A stretch of 64,000 bases of DNA from a bacterium M00.F.Ca.ET.205.01.1.1 (GTDB lineage Bacteria > Pseudomonadota > Alphaproteobacteria > Rhizobiales > Rhizobiaceae). Shown here piece by piece: positions 26,471 to 34,365 of this stretch. A model generated the notes under the pieces. It ran no database searches. It worked only from the letters and a program-made list of their open reading frames with translations, and was not told the DNA's origin. Numbering within the stretch: the stretch's first letter is position 1; every line of letters starts with the position of its first letter. The DNA lies in NCBI GenBank assembly GCA_004791255.1, contig SRUQ01000010.1:62001-126000 (forward strand), written 5' to 3'. The translations under genes and the position numbers were made by a program.

Positions 26471-26484
26471 GTCCGCTTCCCCAT

Positions 26485-28002
26485 TCACTTGTAGATGAAG
26501 CCGACAACGCCGTGGTAACGGCCGTTGGGCTTGTCGGTCTGCATGGTGCCGTAGACGCGATTGACCTTGCCAAGGAACATGGCGGCACCATCGCTGGCAG
26601 CGTTGAAATTGTCGTCAGGCTTGGCGAGATCGTTGCGCGCCACCGGCCGTGCCAGATAGGGGGTAATGATGATCACCAGCTCGGTCTCGTTGCGCACGAA
26701 ATCTCTGCTGCGGAAAAGCGCGCCGAGCACTGGAATCTTCGTCAATCCAGGCAAGCCGTTGACGGCTTGCCTGACATCGTCTCGCACCAGGCCGGCGATC
26801 ATCATGGAGCCGCCTGAGGGAAGTTCAACCGTCGTATCGGCAAGACGCTTGCGCAGTGACAGGGCATTCATGCCGATACTCTTGTTGTCCGTGGATGACG
26901 ACACGGACCCCTCGGTTGTCGGTTCGGAAACTGAGGTTCTGACTTTCAGGCTTATGCGGCCGGGCGACAGAACCACCGGCTGGAATTCCAGGCCGATGCC
27001 GTACTCGATCTTGTCGACGGTATAGGTTTTCAGACCCGTCTGATTGTCGGTGGATACGTTGGCGGAGACCCCGGTCACCATATTGTATTCGCCGCCGACC
27101 TTGAAGGTCGCCTTCTCCCCGGACACGGCGGTCAAGGTTGGCTCGGCCAAGGTCTTCATGACCCCGGACTGCTCCATCGCGTTGATATAGGCTTGCAGCC
27201 CCGACGCGCTGAGATTGAGGCCCGCGTTCGACAGCGGCTTACCGAGACCAGTGAACGGGTCACTGAGCGCGCCGTAGCTGATGCCGTTCGAGCCGCCGCT
27301 GCCTATCATGTTGACGCCAAGCTGCTTCATCACCGAACGGCTGACCTCGGCGACCGTCACCTTCAGCGTGACCTGGTCGTCGCCGACGATCTGCAGCAGG
27401 TTGACGATCTTGCTGGTGCGGCGCTCCTGGTCCGGATTGTTGATGTCGACACCGCTCTGGGCCGAGCCGCCGGCCGCGGTCTGCGAATACTGCCCGGTCG
27501 TCGCCTCACCGCCCGAGACGAAGATCGTCGCCAGATCGACGGCCCGTTTCGCATCCAGCGGCGTATCGACGGTTCCGGTCAGAACGACGTTGTCGTTGAG
27601 CAGTTCCACCTTGACCGTCGATGTCGGGATGAAGCGCTTGATATAGTCTTCCAGGCCGGCCACGTCGCGTTCGACGGCCAGATCGAGGCTGACGATCTGC
27701 TCGCCGTTCGGACCGAAGACGAAGATGTTGGTCTCACCCACCGCCTTGCCGAACAGGTAGATGCGCCGCGCGGTGCGGGTGACCGCATCGGCAACCGCGG
27801 GATTGGCGACGAGGATGTCATAGGCATCGCTCGGCAGGTCGATGACCACCGATTTGTTGAGGCCGAGCTTGACGCGCTGGGTGGCCGTCGAAGCCGACAC
27901 CTGCGCGTTCTTCGCCTCGACGACGCCCTGCACGTTCGTTCCAACGAGCAGCAGGCCGAATGCGGCGGCTGCAATCGCCGACAGTTTGCCACCTAGCCTC
28001 AT
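26485..28002 (-). CDS. cpaC: Tad pilus outer-membrane secretin CpaC/RcpA
   Basis: 505 residues from ATG 28002, which overlaps the cpaB stop by four bases (ATGA); the frame runs on upstream through cpaB as a shadow. A signal peptide is followed by the pilus-assembly N-terminal domain (about 35-110, VKLGLNKSVVIDLPS...), a BON-like domain (about 110-180), and the secretin domain (about 240-450). Landmarks are VSGEKATFKVGGE, LPSGGSMMIAGL and the closing VPVLGALFRS-type motif, here IPVLGALFRSRDF. It forms the outer-membrane gate for the Flp pilus. Confidence 0.95.
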   Translation of the reverse strand: MRLGGKLSAIAAAAFGLLLVGTNVQGVVEAKNAQVSASTATQRVKLGLNKSVVIDLPSDAYDILVANPAVADAVTRTARRIYLFGKAVGETNIFVFGPNGEQIVSLDLAVERDVAGLEDYIKRFIPTSTVKVELLNDNVVLTGTVDTPLDAKRAVDLATIFVSGGEATTGQYSQTAAGGSAQSGVDINNPDQERRTSKIVNLLQIVGDDQVTLKVTVAEVSRSVMKQLGVNMIGSGGSNGISYGALSDPFTGLGKPLSNAGLNLSASGLQAYINAMEQSGVMKTLAEPTLTAVSGEKATFKVGGEYNMVTGVSANVSTDNQTGLKTYTVDKIEYGIGLEFQPVVLSPGRISLKVRTSVSEPTTEGSVSSSTDNKSIGMNALSLRKRLADTTVELPSGGSMMIAGLVRDDVRQAVNGLPGLTKIPVLGALFRSRDFVRNETELVIIITPYLARPVARNDLAKPDDNFNAASDGAAMFLGKVNRVYGTMQTDKPNGRYHGVVGFIYK

Positions 28003-28814
28003 TTCCTTGCCCCTACTTCGGAGACTTCGCCCGACTTGATCAGCCTCACCGTTCCCTTGCGGCCATTGCCGGAAACGAGATAGTCGGCCTCGCCCACATT
28101 CTTTTCCTGGGTGTCCGTGATCGCCCGCAGCGCCAGGGTCAGGCGGTCCGCCATCTGCTGGGCAACGGTTATGATCTCCGCCTGCTTGGGCGTCAGTTCC
28201 AAGGTGGCGGTCTGGCCCACCCTGGTCTTCTTGCCTTCCTCGTCCTCCTGGATGGTCTGGTCGATCGCCAGGACGCGGATGTTCTTCAAGATCGTCTCGG
28301 TGTTGAAGCCTGTACCGCCGGAGCTGGCATCGGCCCTGCGGGTCATGATGACGTCGACGAAGTCGTTTGGCAGGATGAAGCCGCCGGCCGAAGTGTCGGC
28401 CGATATGGTCGTGGCAACCGCCCGCATCCCGGAGGGCAGGATCGAGGACATGAAGCTCTGCCCTTCGCCGATCAGCTTGGAGCGCCGCACGGGTTCGCCG
28501 CTGTACATCGGCACACGGGCAATGGAAGCTTTGAGCTTGTCCAGCGCATCGGGCGCGGTGGCCTTGGTGATGAAATTCGCGTTGATGCCGTCGGCCGGCC
28601 AGGATTGCCAGGCGATATTGTTCTCGAGCGGGTTGCCCATGGCGACATCGCCCGAGAGCACGAGCACGTCCTGCAGGGCTACCGCAGGAGCTTGGGGACC
28701 GGAATCGACGACGATCTGGGGCGGCGGTGCGACCACCATGTTTTTCGCGACATAGCCAGCACCGCCCGCCGCGGCCACCGCCACGCTTAGAATGATTAAT
28801 CGGGATGCTGGCAT
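27999..28814 (-). CDS. cpaB: Tad pilus assembly protein CpaB/RcpC
   Basis: 271 residues from ATG 28814, eight to eleven bases after a GAGGG site; the frame is open to 28871 without such a site. An N-terminal membrane anchor (IILSVAVAAAGGAGYVAK) is followed by a SAF domain (about 45-110) and the RcpC/CpaB domain with GMRAVATTISADTSAGGFILPNDFVDVIM. CpaB is a periplasmic component that supports the secretin and pilus stability. It is the first gene of the cpaB-C-D-E-F-tadB-tadC operon. Confidence 0.9.
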   Translation of the reverse strand: MPASRLIILSVAVAAAGGAGYVAKNMVVAPPPQIVVDSGPQAPAVALQDVLVLSGDVAMGNPLENNIAWQSWPADGINANFITKATAPDALDKLKASIARVPMYSGEPVRRSKLIGEGQSFMSSILPSGMRAVATTISADTSAGGFILPNDFVDVIMTRRADASSGGTGFNTETILKNIRVLAIDQTIQEDEEGKKTRVGQTATLELTPKQAEIITVAQQMADRLTLALRAITDTQEKNVGEADYLVSGNGRKGTVRLIKSGEVSEVGARK

Positions 28815-28874
28815 CTGTCCGAACCCTCGCCTTGGCAAACCACGTAGCCAGGCCGGACTTTGCAGCGGCAATCG

Positions 28875-28889
28875 TCAAAACAAGGTTAA
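28875..28889 (-). promoter_or_regulatory. CtrA-like box upstream of the cpaB operon
   Basis: On the minus strand TTAA-N7-TTGA (TTAACCTTGTTTTGA), one mismatch from TTAA-N7-TTAA, about 61 bp upstream of the cpaB start and inside a short AT-rich stretch. Confidence 0.4.
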
Positions 28890-29027
28890 TGCAATGCTTA
28901 CGATCGTGATTAATTTAAGGTTTACATAAATTGGTCGCATCGCCCCGAAAAGCAGCGATTCCGCTGGGTTGCCTCTCCTGGAGGCCAAGCCCGACGACAC
29001 AATCAGCAAAAGAAAATGAGAACGGGT

Positions 29028-29546
29028 TCAGCCGGCCAGCCTGGCCAGTGCCCAAACCATCAATGGTGAATCCGGGTAGGTCAGCAAGCCGCCGAGGCCA
29101 AGCGCGATGCCGTAGGGAACCCCGGTCGTCTCGTCGGCGAAATGACGCAAGAAGGGATTTCGGCCGGTATAGGCCGCAAGCGCCGACTTCCGGTAAAGCA
29201 GAATGGCGAGCGTCAGCAGGCCGCCGATCAATGTCGATGCGACGAGATATTCGACGAGATGCACGTTAAGGCCCATCCACACGGCGGTGGCGGCCAGCAG
29301 CTTGGCATCGCCGCCGCCCATGCCACCCATGGCGAACAGGCCGAACGTCACAGCCAGCACAAGGGCTCCGGCGGCGAAATGCCACCCGTAGGCTGCCCAT
29401 TCCATGCCCGTCAGCGGCGCGACCAGCGCGAAGACGACAACGAGCAGCACCGACACCCGATTGGCGATCGTCATCGACAGCATGTCGGAGATCGCGGCAA
29501 ACAGCATGCAGAACGGGAAAACGACGAAGATCAGGGCTTCAAGCAT
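29028..29546 (-). CDS. cpaA: Prepilin peptidase CpaA/TadV
   Basis: 172 residues from ATG 29546; the longer frame to 29582 begins at TTG and adds a non-membrane leader. It has about five to six membrane helices. The two aspartates of this aspartic peptidase family lie in FAAISDMLSMTIANR (about residue 17) and GMGGGDAKLLAA (near 67). It is the short CpaA/TadV type without the methyltransferase domain of PilD. It processes the Flp pilin and probably the TadE/G pseudopilins encoded nearby. About 210 bp separate it from cpaB, so it may have its own transcript. Confidence 0.9.
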   Translation of the reverse strand: MLEALIFVVFPFCMLFAAISDMLSMTIANRVSVLLVVVFALVAPLTGMEWAAYGWHFAAGALVLAVTFGLFAMGGMGGGDAKLLAATAVWMGLNVHLVEYLVASTLIGGLLTLAILLYRKSALAAYTGRNPFLRHFADETTGVPYGIALGLGGLLTYPDSPLMVWALARLAG

Positions 29547-29650
29547 CGGGGCATGCCTATTGGCGGATGAGACAGGGCTCAATCTAGGCAGGTTCGATTA
29601 ACGATTGATGAGGTCCGAACCGAAAAGACGATTTACCGGCGTCAAATAGA

Positions 29651-29678
29651 ACAAGGGCCGCCCTGAGGCGGCCCTTGT
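29651..29678 (-). terminator. Intrinsic terminator-like hairpin after the Flp pilin gene
   Basis: A perfect 12-bp stem ACAAGGGCCGCC / GGCGGCCCTTGT with a 4-base loop, followed on the minus strand by a T-rich TTCTATTT. It lies about 37 bp after the pilin stop. It may allow partial readthrough into cpaA, giving high pilin expression. Confidence 0.75.
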
Positions 29679-29714
29679 CATGAACGCGATACCGACGTCC
29701 AGCACTATGACAGA

Positions 29715-29891
29715 TTAGCTGCCGCTGGAGTTCAGCGTGGTTCCGATCGCGGTGAACTTGGCGTTGATTGCGTTGCCGAGCGCGCCGGCGCCGGTGATGA
29801 TGGCAAGCGCGATGAGAGCGGCGATCAGACCATATTCGATAGCGGTCGCGCCGGATTCGTCCTTGGCAAAACGTGCGATGAGATTAGACAT
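29715..29891 (-). CDS. Flp family type IVb pilin
   Basis: 58 residues, ATG 29891 with a strong GGAG site 9 bases upstream. The sequence has a short basic leader, a Gly, and then the pilin core. Landmarks are MSNLIARFAKDESGATAIEYG with the G-ATAIEYG processing motif (Glu at +5), followed by the hydrophobic LIAALIALAIITGAGALG. The tail is the short Asn/Ser/Gly-rich end typical of Flp pilins. It is the major subunit of the tight-adherence pilus, processed by CpaA encoded next to it. A 12-bp hairpin follows it. The gene is shorter than 60 residues. Confidence 0.95.
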   Translation of the reverse strand: MSNLIARFAKDESGATAIEYGLIAALIALAIITGAGALGNAINAKFTAIGTTLNSSGS

Positions 29892-30038
29892 TCGAGAGCT
29901 CCTACTCCACGTGTTAACAGCACTTCCGTCAACTTCTGCGATGGTTGATCGGATGCTGCCAATCTAGGGAGAAGCTCTTTCGATCGGCTTAATAAACAGC
30001 CTTACCGATTCCTTTCCCGGTTCGAAGACATTGCGTGG

Positions 30039-30053
30039 TTAACTACAGGCTAA
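30039..30053. promoter_or_regulatory. CtrA-like box in the pilin/secretin N-domain intergenic region
   Basis: TTAA-N7-CTAA (TTAACTACAGGCTAA), one mismatch from TTAA-N7-TTAA. The reverse strand reads TTAG-N7-TTAA. It lies 148 bp upstream of the pilin start and 195 bp upstream of the divergent gene. Confidence 0.35.
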
Positions 30054-30183
30054 ACGCGTATCGAGCCGCCATTTTCGGGATCGATGACCGCAAAAGGTGC
30101 GCCTCCAGAGCTTGCCTCCACGGGCAGAACGGAACTCTATACGCACTATCTTGGCCGCGGCATCCCACTGCGGGAGAGCCTGC

Positions 30184-30198
30184 TTAACCGTTGGTTCA
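30184..30198 (+). promoter_or_regulatory. CtrA-like box upstream of the secretin N-domain gene
   Basis: TTAA-N7-TTCA (TTAACCGTTGGTTCA), one mismatch from TTAA-N7-TTAA, 50 bp upstream of the start at 30248. Confidence 0.4.
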
Positions 30199-30247
30199 CC
30201 AATCTCGTTCATGTTCCGTTGAACAGTTGCTTGGGTGGAGCGCCTCG

Positions 30248-30670
30248 ATGGCTGAGCCGAGATCGTCAATCCTGATTGCCGGGCTTCTTGCCGCCACGGC
30301 CTTCATCGTGCCCGCCAGGGCTGGCGCAGGCATCGAGGTGACCATGAACCAGGCCAAGATCGTCAAACTGTCGCGGCCAGCCGACACGATCGTCGTCGGC
30401 AACCCGGCAATCGCCGACGCTTCGGTTCAGGATGCCTCGACGATCGTGCTCACCGGCAAGGGCTTCGGCGTCACCAATCTCGTCGTGCTCGATCAGGATG
30501 GCAGCCCGGTCATAGACGAGCAGGTGACCGTCGTGCGACAGGCAGCCTCGTCGGTGCGCATTTACCGGCGTGCCGAAGTGCAGACCATGTCCTGCACGCC
30601 CTATTGCGAAAGCTCCTACAAGAGCGAGGCGGAAAAATCCTCCGAAGCCGAGATGAGCGTCAGCCGGTAG
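30248..30670 (+). CDS. Stand-alone pilus assembly (secretin) N-terminal domain protein
   Basis: 140 residues from ATG 30248 with GGAG at 30237-30240. A signal peptide (to about residue 26, VPARAGA) is followed by one domain, IVKLSRPADTIVVGNPAIAD...VLTGKGFGVTNLVVLD. This is the same fold and spelling as the N-terminal domain of CpaC (VVIDLPSDAYDILVANPAVAD). A short C-terminal tail has two Cys (SCTPYCESS) and is rich in Ser, Glu and Lys. No secretin barrel is present. It probably caps or stabilises the CpaC ring in the periplasm; that is inference from homology and location. Confidence 0.75.
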   Translation: MAEPRSSILIAGLLAATAFIVPARAGAGIEVTMNQAKIVKLSRPADTIVVGNPAIADASVQDASTIVLTGKGFGVTNLVVLDQDGSPVIDEQVTVVRQAASSVRIYRRAEVQTMSCTPYCESSYKSEAEKSSEAEMSVSR

Positions 30671-30806
30671 GATGCGGCCTGATGCCGTGCAGGTTATCGG
30701 TCGGTTAAAATACCCACGCCAACTTTAACGGTCATCCAAACCGGACTTCAATTGGTTTGCGCTAGTAGACCTGCCGGGACCGTCTGGAGATGGGCAGGAA
30801 CACGAC

Positions 30807-31394
30807 ATGTGCAAGGAACTCGGCTCGACAGTTCAGCGCAAGAGGCGCGCCAGGTTCTTCGGGCGCTTCGTTGGCGATCGGCGTGGCAGCACGGCGCTGG
30901 AATTCGCGCTGCTTGCCTTGCCGTTCGCGCTGCTCGTGTTCGCTATCCTGGAAAGCTGCATCTCCTTTGCCGGCCAGGAAGTGATGGCCAACGCCACCGA
31001 CGACATCGCACGCCAGTTGCGCACGGGCCAGTTGAGGCCGGCCGATGTCGCGGGGACCAAACTGACGACCCTGATCTGCGCGAAGCTCGCAATCATCGTC
31101 TCTGACGATTGTGCCAATCAGTTGCTCGTGGATCTTCGCGAATATCCGACTTTCGCCGACGCGGCGACGGCCAGCTTCAAGATCCAGAGCGGCGACGTCG
31201 TCCTGATGAATGGCACCAACTCACAGACATTCGCAAATACGCCGGGTCTGGCGGAAACGAAGAACATGCTGCGGGTTTTCTACAAATGGCCCGTCGTGAC
31301 CGATCTGATGGCCAAGTCGATGGCCAATCTGAGCGGCGGCAGGGCACTGCATTTTGCGTCGGTGACCTGGCAGAACGAGCCGTTCGACAATTGA
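30807..31394 (+). CDS. TadE/TadG-family pseudopilin
   Basis: 195 residues. A basic N-terminus with Arg-rich KRRARFFGRF precedes the type IV pilin-like motif DRRGSTALEFALLALPFALLVFAILES. This is the TadE signature: Gly-Ser, then Glu at about +5, then one long membrane helix. The rest is a periplasmic domain with two Cys (ICAK, DDCANQ) that could form a disulfide. Such pseudopilins are processed by CpaA and needed for Flp pilus assembly. Its stop is close to the next TadE/G gene, so they are one transcript. Confidence 0.85.
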   Translation: MCKELGSTVQRKRRARFFGRFVGDRRGSTALEFALLALPFALLVFAILESCISFAGQEVMANATDDIARQLRTGQLRPADVAGTKLTTLICAKLAIIVSDDCANQLLVDLREYPTFADAATASFKIQSGDVVLMNGTNSQTFANTPGLAETKNMLRVFYKWPVVTDLMAKSMANLSGGRALHFASVTWQNEPFDN

Positions 31395-31428
31395 GTTGGC
31401 CACGGACAGCAAAAACGAGAAGAAGGCA

Positions 31429-32058
31429 ATGGACATGATGCGTGCGGGGGCACATCCGAAAATTGCAGGGATCCGGGGCAAGATGGCCGGATTCCGGTCC
31501 AACCGCCGCGGCGTGGCGGCGGTGGAATTCGCCCTCATCGTGCCCATCCTGCTGATCCTGTATTTCATGACGATGGAAGCCTCGCAGGCGATCGAGACCA
31601 GCAAGAAGGTCAGCCGCATCGGCAGCATGGTCGCCGATCTCGTCACGCAGCAGCCGACCATCGTGAAAGCCGATCTCGACGCCATCATGAAGATCGGCAC
31701 CTCGACCATCCAGCCCTACAACCGCTCGACGCCGAACATCACCATCACGGCGATACAGGTTACCACCGATACACCGCCCAAGGTCCTGGTCGCGTGGTCG
31801 CGCAAGGTGGTGAGCGGCACCTACAGCGTCGGTGCCACAGCAGGTACGGCGACCACGGTTCCGACAACTCTGAAGGTCGCCGGCACCTTCCTCGTTCGCG
31901 TCGACAGCAATCTGAGCTATGCGCCGATGATCAGCTGGTCGACCGACACCCAAACCAAGCTTGGGCTGACCCAATCCCTGACCACCACCATCCCGATGGG
32001 CGAGACCTACTATCTGCGCCCGCGCAGAAGCCTGACGATCCCCTGCAGCGACTGCTGA
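31429..32058 (+). CDS. TadE/TadG-family pilus protein
   Basis: 209 residues from ATG 31429, which follows GAGAAGAAGG; an in-frame TTG at 31396 overlapping nothing essential is the alternative. It carries the TadE motif NRRGVAAVEFALIVPILLILYFMTME and a periplasmic domain ending SCSDC-like (IPCSDC). It lacks the long von Willebrand domain of full TadG. It is the last plus-strand gene of the pilus locus, and its stop is 6 bp from the convergent binding-protein gene. Confidence 0.85.
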   Translation: MDMMRAGAHPKIAGIRGKMAGFRSNRRGVAAVEFALIVPILLILYFMTMEASQAIETSKKVSRIGSMVADLVTQQPTIVKADLDAIMKIGTSTIQPYNRSTPNITITAIQVTTDTPPKVLVAWSRKVVSGTYSVGATAGTATTVPTTLKVAGTFLVRVDSNLSYAPMISWSTDTQTKLGLTQSLTTTIPMGETYYLRPRRSLTIPCSDC

Positions 32059-32064
32059 TTTCCG

Positions 32065-32976
32065 TCACTGCTTGCCGCCGTCCGACACCAGGCGCACGAT
32101 GGCTTGCGCCATCTCATAATCCTTGGGGGTCGCGACGGCAAAACCACCGGCGTGCTTCGATTCCAGCAGGTCGTAGGTATCAGGTGTCGTCGATTTGAGG
32201 TTGGTGAGGAACACGGTGAGCCGGCGTTTGGCTTCCGGGTCGAGGTCGCTGCGCACGACATGGGGACCGTATCTCAGCACGCCCGACGTCCACACGGTCT
32301 GAAGGGCGGCCGCCGGCATCCCCGCCGCCTCCAGCCTTGACTGGCTGCCGCGCAATCCTTGCGGCTGGCCGTCGGCGGCCACAGTCACCCAGCCGAACAG
32401 GGCATCGGCCCTGCTGTCGAGGAGCATGGCTTCGGCCGCCGAAGCCGAATCGGCATGGATCAGAAACGGTGCATCTTCGGCGATCCTGACATGCTCGGCA
32501 GCCAGCCCGGCCAGCGGCAGAAGCCAGCCGCCGACGCTGTCGGGTGGTGCGATCGCGATTCGATGACTTTGCATCGCCGCAAGACCGGGTAGCTTGCCAT
32601 CCCTGGTCAGGAGCACGGAGCGGATGCCGACAGCGCCATCGGAATCGACCGGAGCCACGAGAGGCTCGACGCATCCGCAGCGCTGCGAGACCGTCGCATA
32701 GGCCGTTGCCGAATAGATGGCGTATTCGATGCGGGCATTGGCCTGCGCTTCGATCATCGCGGAATAATCGCGGGCGACGACGAACTCCACTTTCATGCCA
32801 AGCGCATTGGTGAAGGCTTGCGTCAACTGCGCCAGCCCCGGAACAGTATTGCCGGCGCCTGGCTCGGCGACGATGCCGATGCGAAACGTGCCGATATCAT
32901 CACGCCAGTCGGCGCGCGCCGGACCGGACCAGACCGCGCCCAGCACGATCATGAGCATGGCATAGGCAGCTTTCAT
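32065..32976 (-). CDS. PhnD/SsuA-like phosphate/phosphonate-type ABC substrate-binding protein (orphan)
   Basis: 303 residues. A signal peptide (residues 1-22, SGPARA) is followed by a periplasmic-binding fold with FRIGIVAEPGAG, DYSAMIEAQANARIEYAIYSATAYA and a helical hinge in IAIAPPDSVGGWLLPLAGL. This is the PhnD-like family that binds phosphonate, phosphite or related anions, though members near regulators also act as sensors. No permease or ATPase gene is adjacent, so transport with these neighbours is not supported. It is convergent with the TadE/G gene. Confidence 0.75.
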   Translation of the reverse strand: MKAAYAMLMIVLGAVWSGPARADWRDDIGTFRIGIVAEPGAGNTVPGLAQLTQAFTNALGMKVEFVVARDYSAMIEAQANARIEYAIYSATAYATVSQRCGCVEPLVAPVDSDGAVGIRSVLLTRDGKLPGLAAMQSHRIAIAPPDSVGGWLLPLAGLAAEHVRIAEDAPFLIHADSASAAEAMLLDSRADALFGWVTVAADGQPQGLRGSQSRLEAAGMPAAALQTVWTSGVLRYGPHVVRSDLDPEAKRRLTVFLTNLKSTTPDTYDLLESKHAGGFAVATPKDYEMAQAIVRLVSDGGKQ

Positions 32977-33123
32977 GAGACGACCGTCATCTGCTCTTCG
33001 ATCCAGGGAGGCGGTTTGGCCCTGAGTGACTATGGTGCCAAGCCGTTGCCGTTTGGTTTCCGAATTGCCAATGCGGCCCCGGAACCCTATGTCTGGACGT
33101 CAAAACTGGCAATGATGACCCCG

Positions 33124-34365
33124 ATGGCGCGTGCTTTCCTCTTTGTCCTCGATTCCTTCGGCATCGGCGGCGCGGCCGACGCCGAGCGCTATGGCGATGC
33201 CGGCGCCAACACTTTGGCGCATATCGCCGAGGCCTGCGCGGAGGGCCGCGCGGATCGCGAAGGGCTGCGCCAAGGCCCGCTGTTCGTCCCCCACATGGGC
33301 TCGCTCGGGCTTGGCAAGGCTGCCGAGACGGCGACCGGACTGGGCTTCGCGACTTTCGGAGCGGATCCCGTCGCCAACGCCTTCCACGGCGCCGCGCAGG
33401 AGGTTTCGAGCGGCAAGGACACCCCGTCCGGCCACTGGGAGATCGCCGGGCTGCCGGTGCGCTTCGACTGGGGCTATTTCCCGGATACGGTTCCCGCCTT
33501 TCCGGCCGATCTGACCGAGGCGATTATCCGCGAGGGCAAGGTTCCCGGCATTCTGGGCAATTGCCATGCGCCCGGAACCGAGATCATCGAACGGTTCGGC
33601 GAGGAGCACATCCGAACCGGCGAACCGATCTGCTACACCTCTGTCGACTCGGTCCTGCAGATTGCCGCGCATGAGGCGCATTTCGGTCTGGAGCGGCTTT
33701 ATGAGTTCTGCAGGGTGGTGCGCCGGCTGGTCGATCCGCTGAGAATAGGACGGGTGATCGCGCGGCCGTTCGTCGGCGAGACCGTCGCCACCTTCGAGCG
33801 GACCTACAACCGCCACGACTACGCCGTGCCGCCGCCCGAACCGACCCTGCTCGACCGGCTGACCGAACGGGGAAGCCGCGTCATCGCCGTCGGCAAGATC
33901 GGCGACATCTTCGCCCATCGCGGGATTTCGCAGGTGCGCAAGGGGGCGGGCAACATGGCCATGTTCGACCAGGCGCTGGGCGCGATGGATGATGCCGGCG
34001 ACGGCGATCTGGTCTTTGCCAATTTCGTCGATTTCGACACTGAATTCGGCCATCGCCGCGACGTTGCCGGCTATGCCGCCGCGCTCGAAGCCTTCGACCA
34101 GAGGTTGCCGGAAGCGTTCGCAAGGCTGAGGCGGGGCGACCTTCTCATCCTGACGGCGGACCACGGCAACGATCCGACCTGGCGCGGCACCGACCATACG
34201 CGCGAGCGCATTCCGGTGATCGGCACCGGGCCAGGCCTCAAGGGCGGCGACATCGGGCTGAGGATGACATTCGCCGACATCGGCGAAACCGTTGCCGAGC
34301 ATCTGGGGCTGCCGCGCGGCCGTCACGGTACTTCCTTCCATGCGATGATTGGCGACCATGCCTGA
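33124..34365 (+). CDS. deoB: Phosphopentomutase DeoB
   Basis: 413 residues of the alkaline phosphatase superfamily, starting at the ATG giving MARAFLFVLDSFGIGGAAD; two ATGs six to twelve bases upstream are alternatives. Metal-site residues sit in VLDSFGIG (Asp near 9), TADHGNDPTWRGTDHTRE and NFVDFDTEFGHRRD. It interconverts (deoxy)ribose 1- and 5-phosphate in nucleoside salvage. Its stop overlaps the mutM start by 8 bp, so mutM is probably translated from the same message. The frame is open upstream over the divergent binding-protein gene as a shadow. Confidence 0.95.
   Translation: MARAFLFVLDSFGIGGAADAERYGDAGANTLAHIAEACAEGRADREGLRQGPLFVPHMGSLGLGKAAETATGLGFATFGADPVANAFHGAAQEVSSGKDTPSGHWEIAGLPVRFDWGYFPDTVPAFPADLTEAIIREGKVPGILGNCHAPGTEIIERFGEEHIRTGEPICYTSVDSVLQIAAHEAHFGLERLYEFCRVVRRLVDPLRIGRVIARPFVGETVATFERTYNRHDYAVPPPEPTLLDRLTERGSRVIAVGKIGDIFAHRGISQVRKGAGNMAMFDQALGAMDDAGDGDLVFANFVDFDTEFGHRRDVAGYAAALEAFDQRLPEAFARLRRGDLLILTADHGNDPTWRGTDHTRERIPVIGTGPGLKGGDIGLRMTFADIGETVAEHLGLPRGRHGTSFHAMIGDHA

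Larger units (their letters stand above)
29892..30247. other. Divergent intergenic region between the Flp pilin and the secretin N-domain gene
   Basis: 356 bp without a convincing gene. It is AT-richer than its flanks and carries two CtrA-like boxes (30039-30053 and 30184-30198). Frames here (30084-30275 on plus, 30039-30269 on minus) have no family resemblance. I could not place a clear sigma-70 or sigma-54 promoter for the pilin gene. Confidence 0.6.

Noticed and set aside
29892..29945. CtrA box directly upstream of the pilin start
   Set aside because: The best local match (TTAA-N7-AGTA) has at least two mismatches; the stronger site at 30039 was listed instead.
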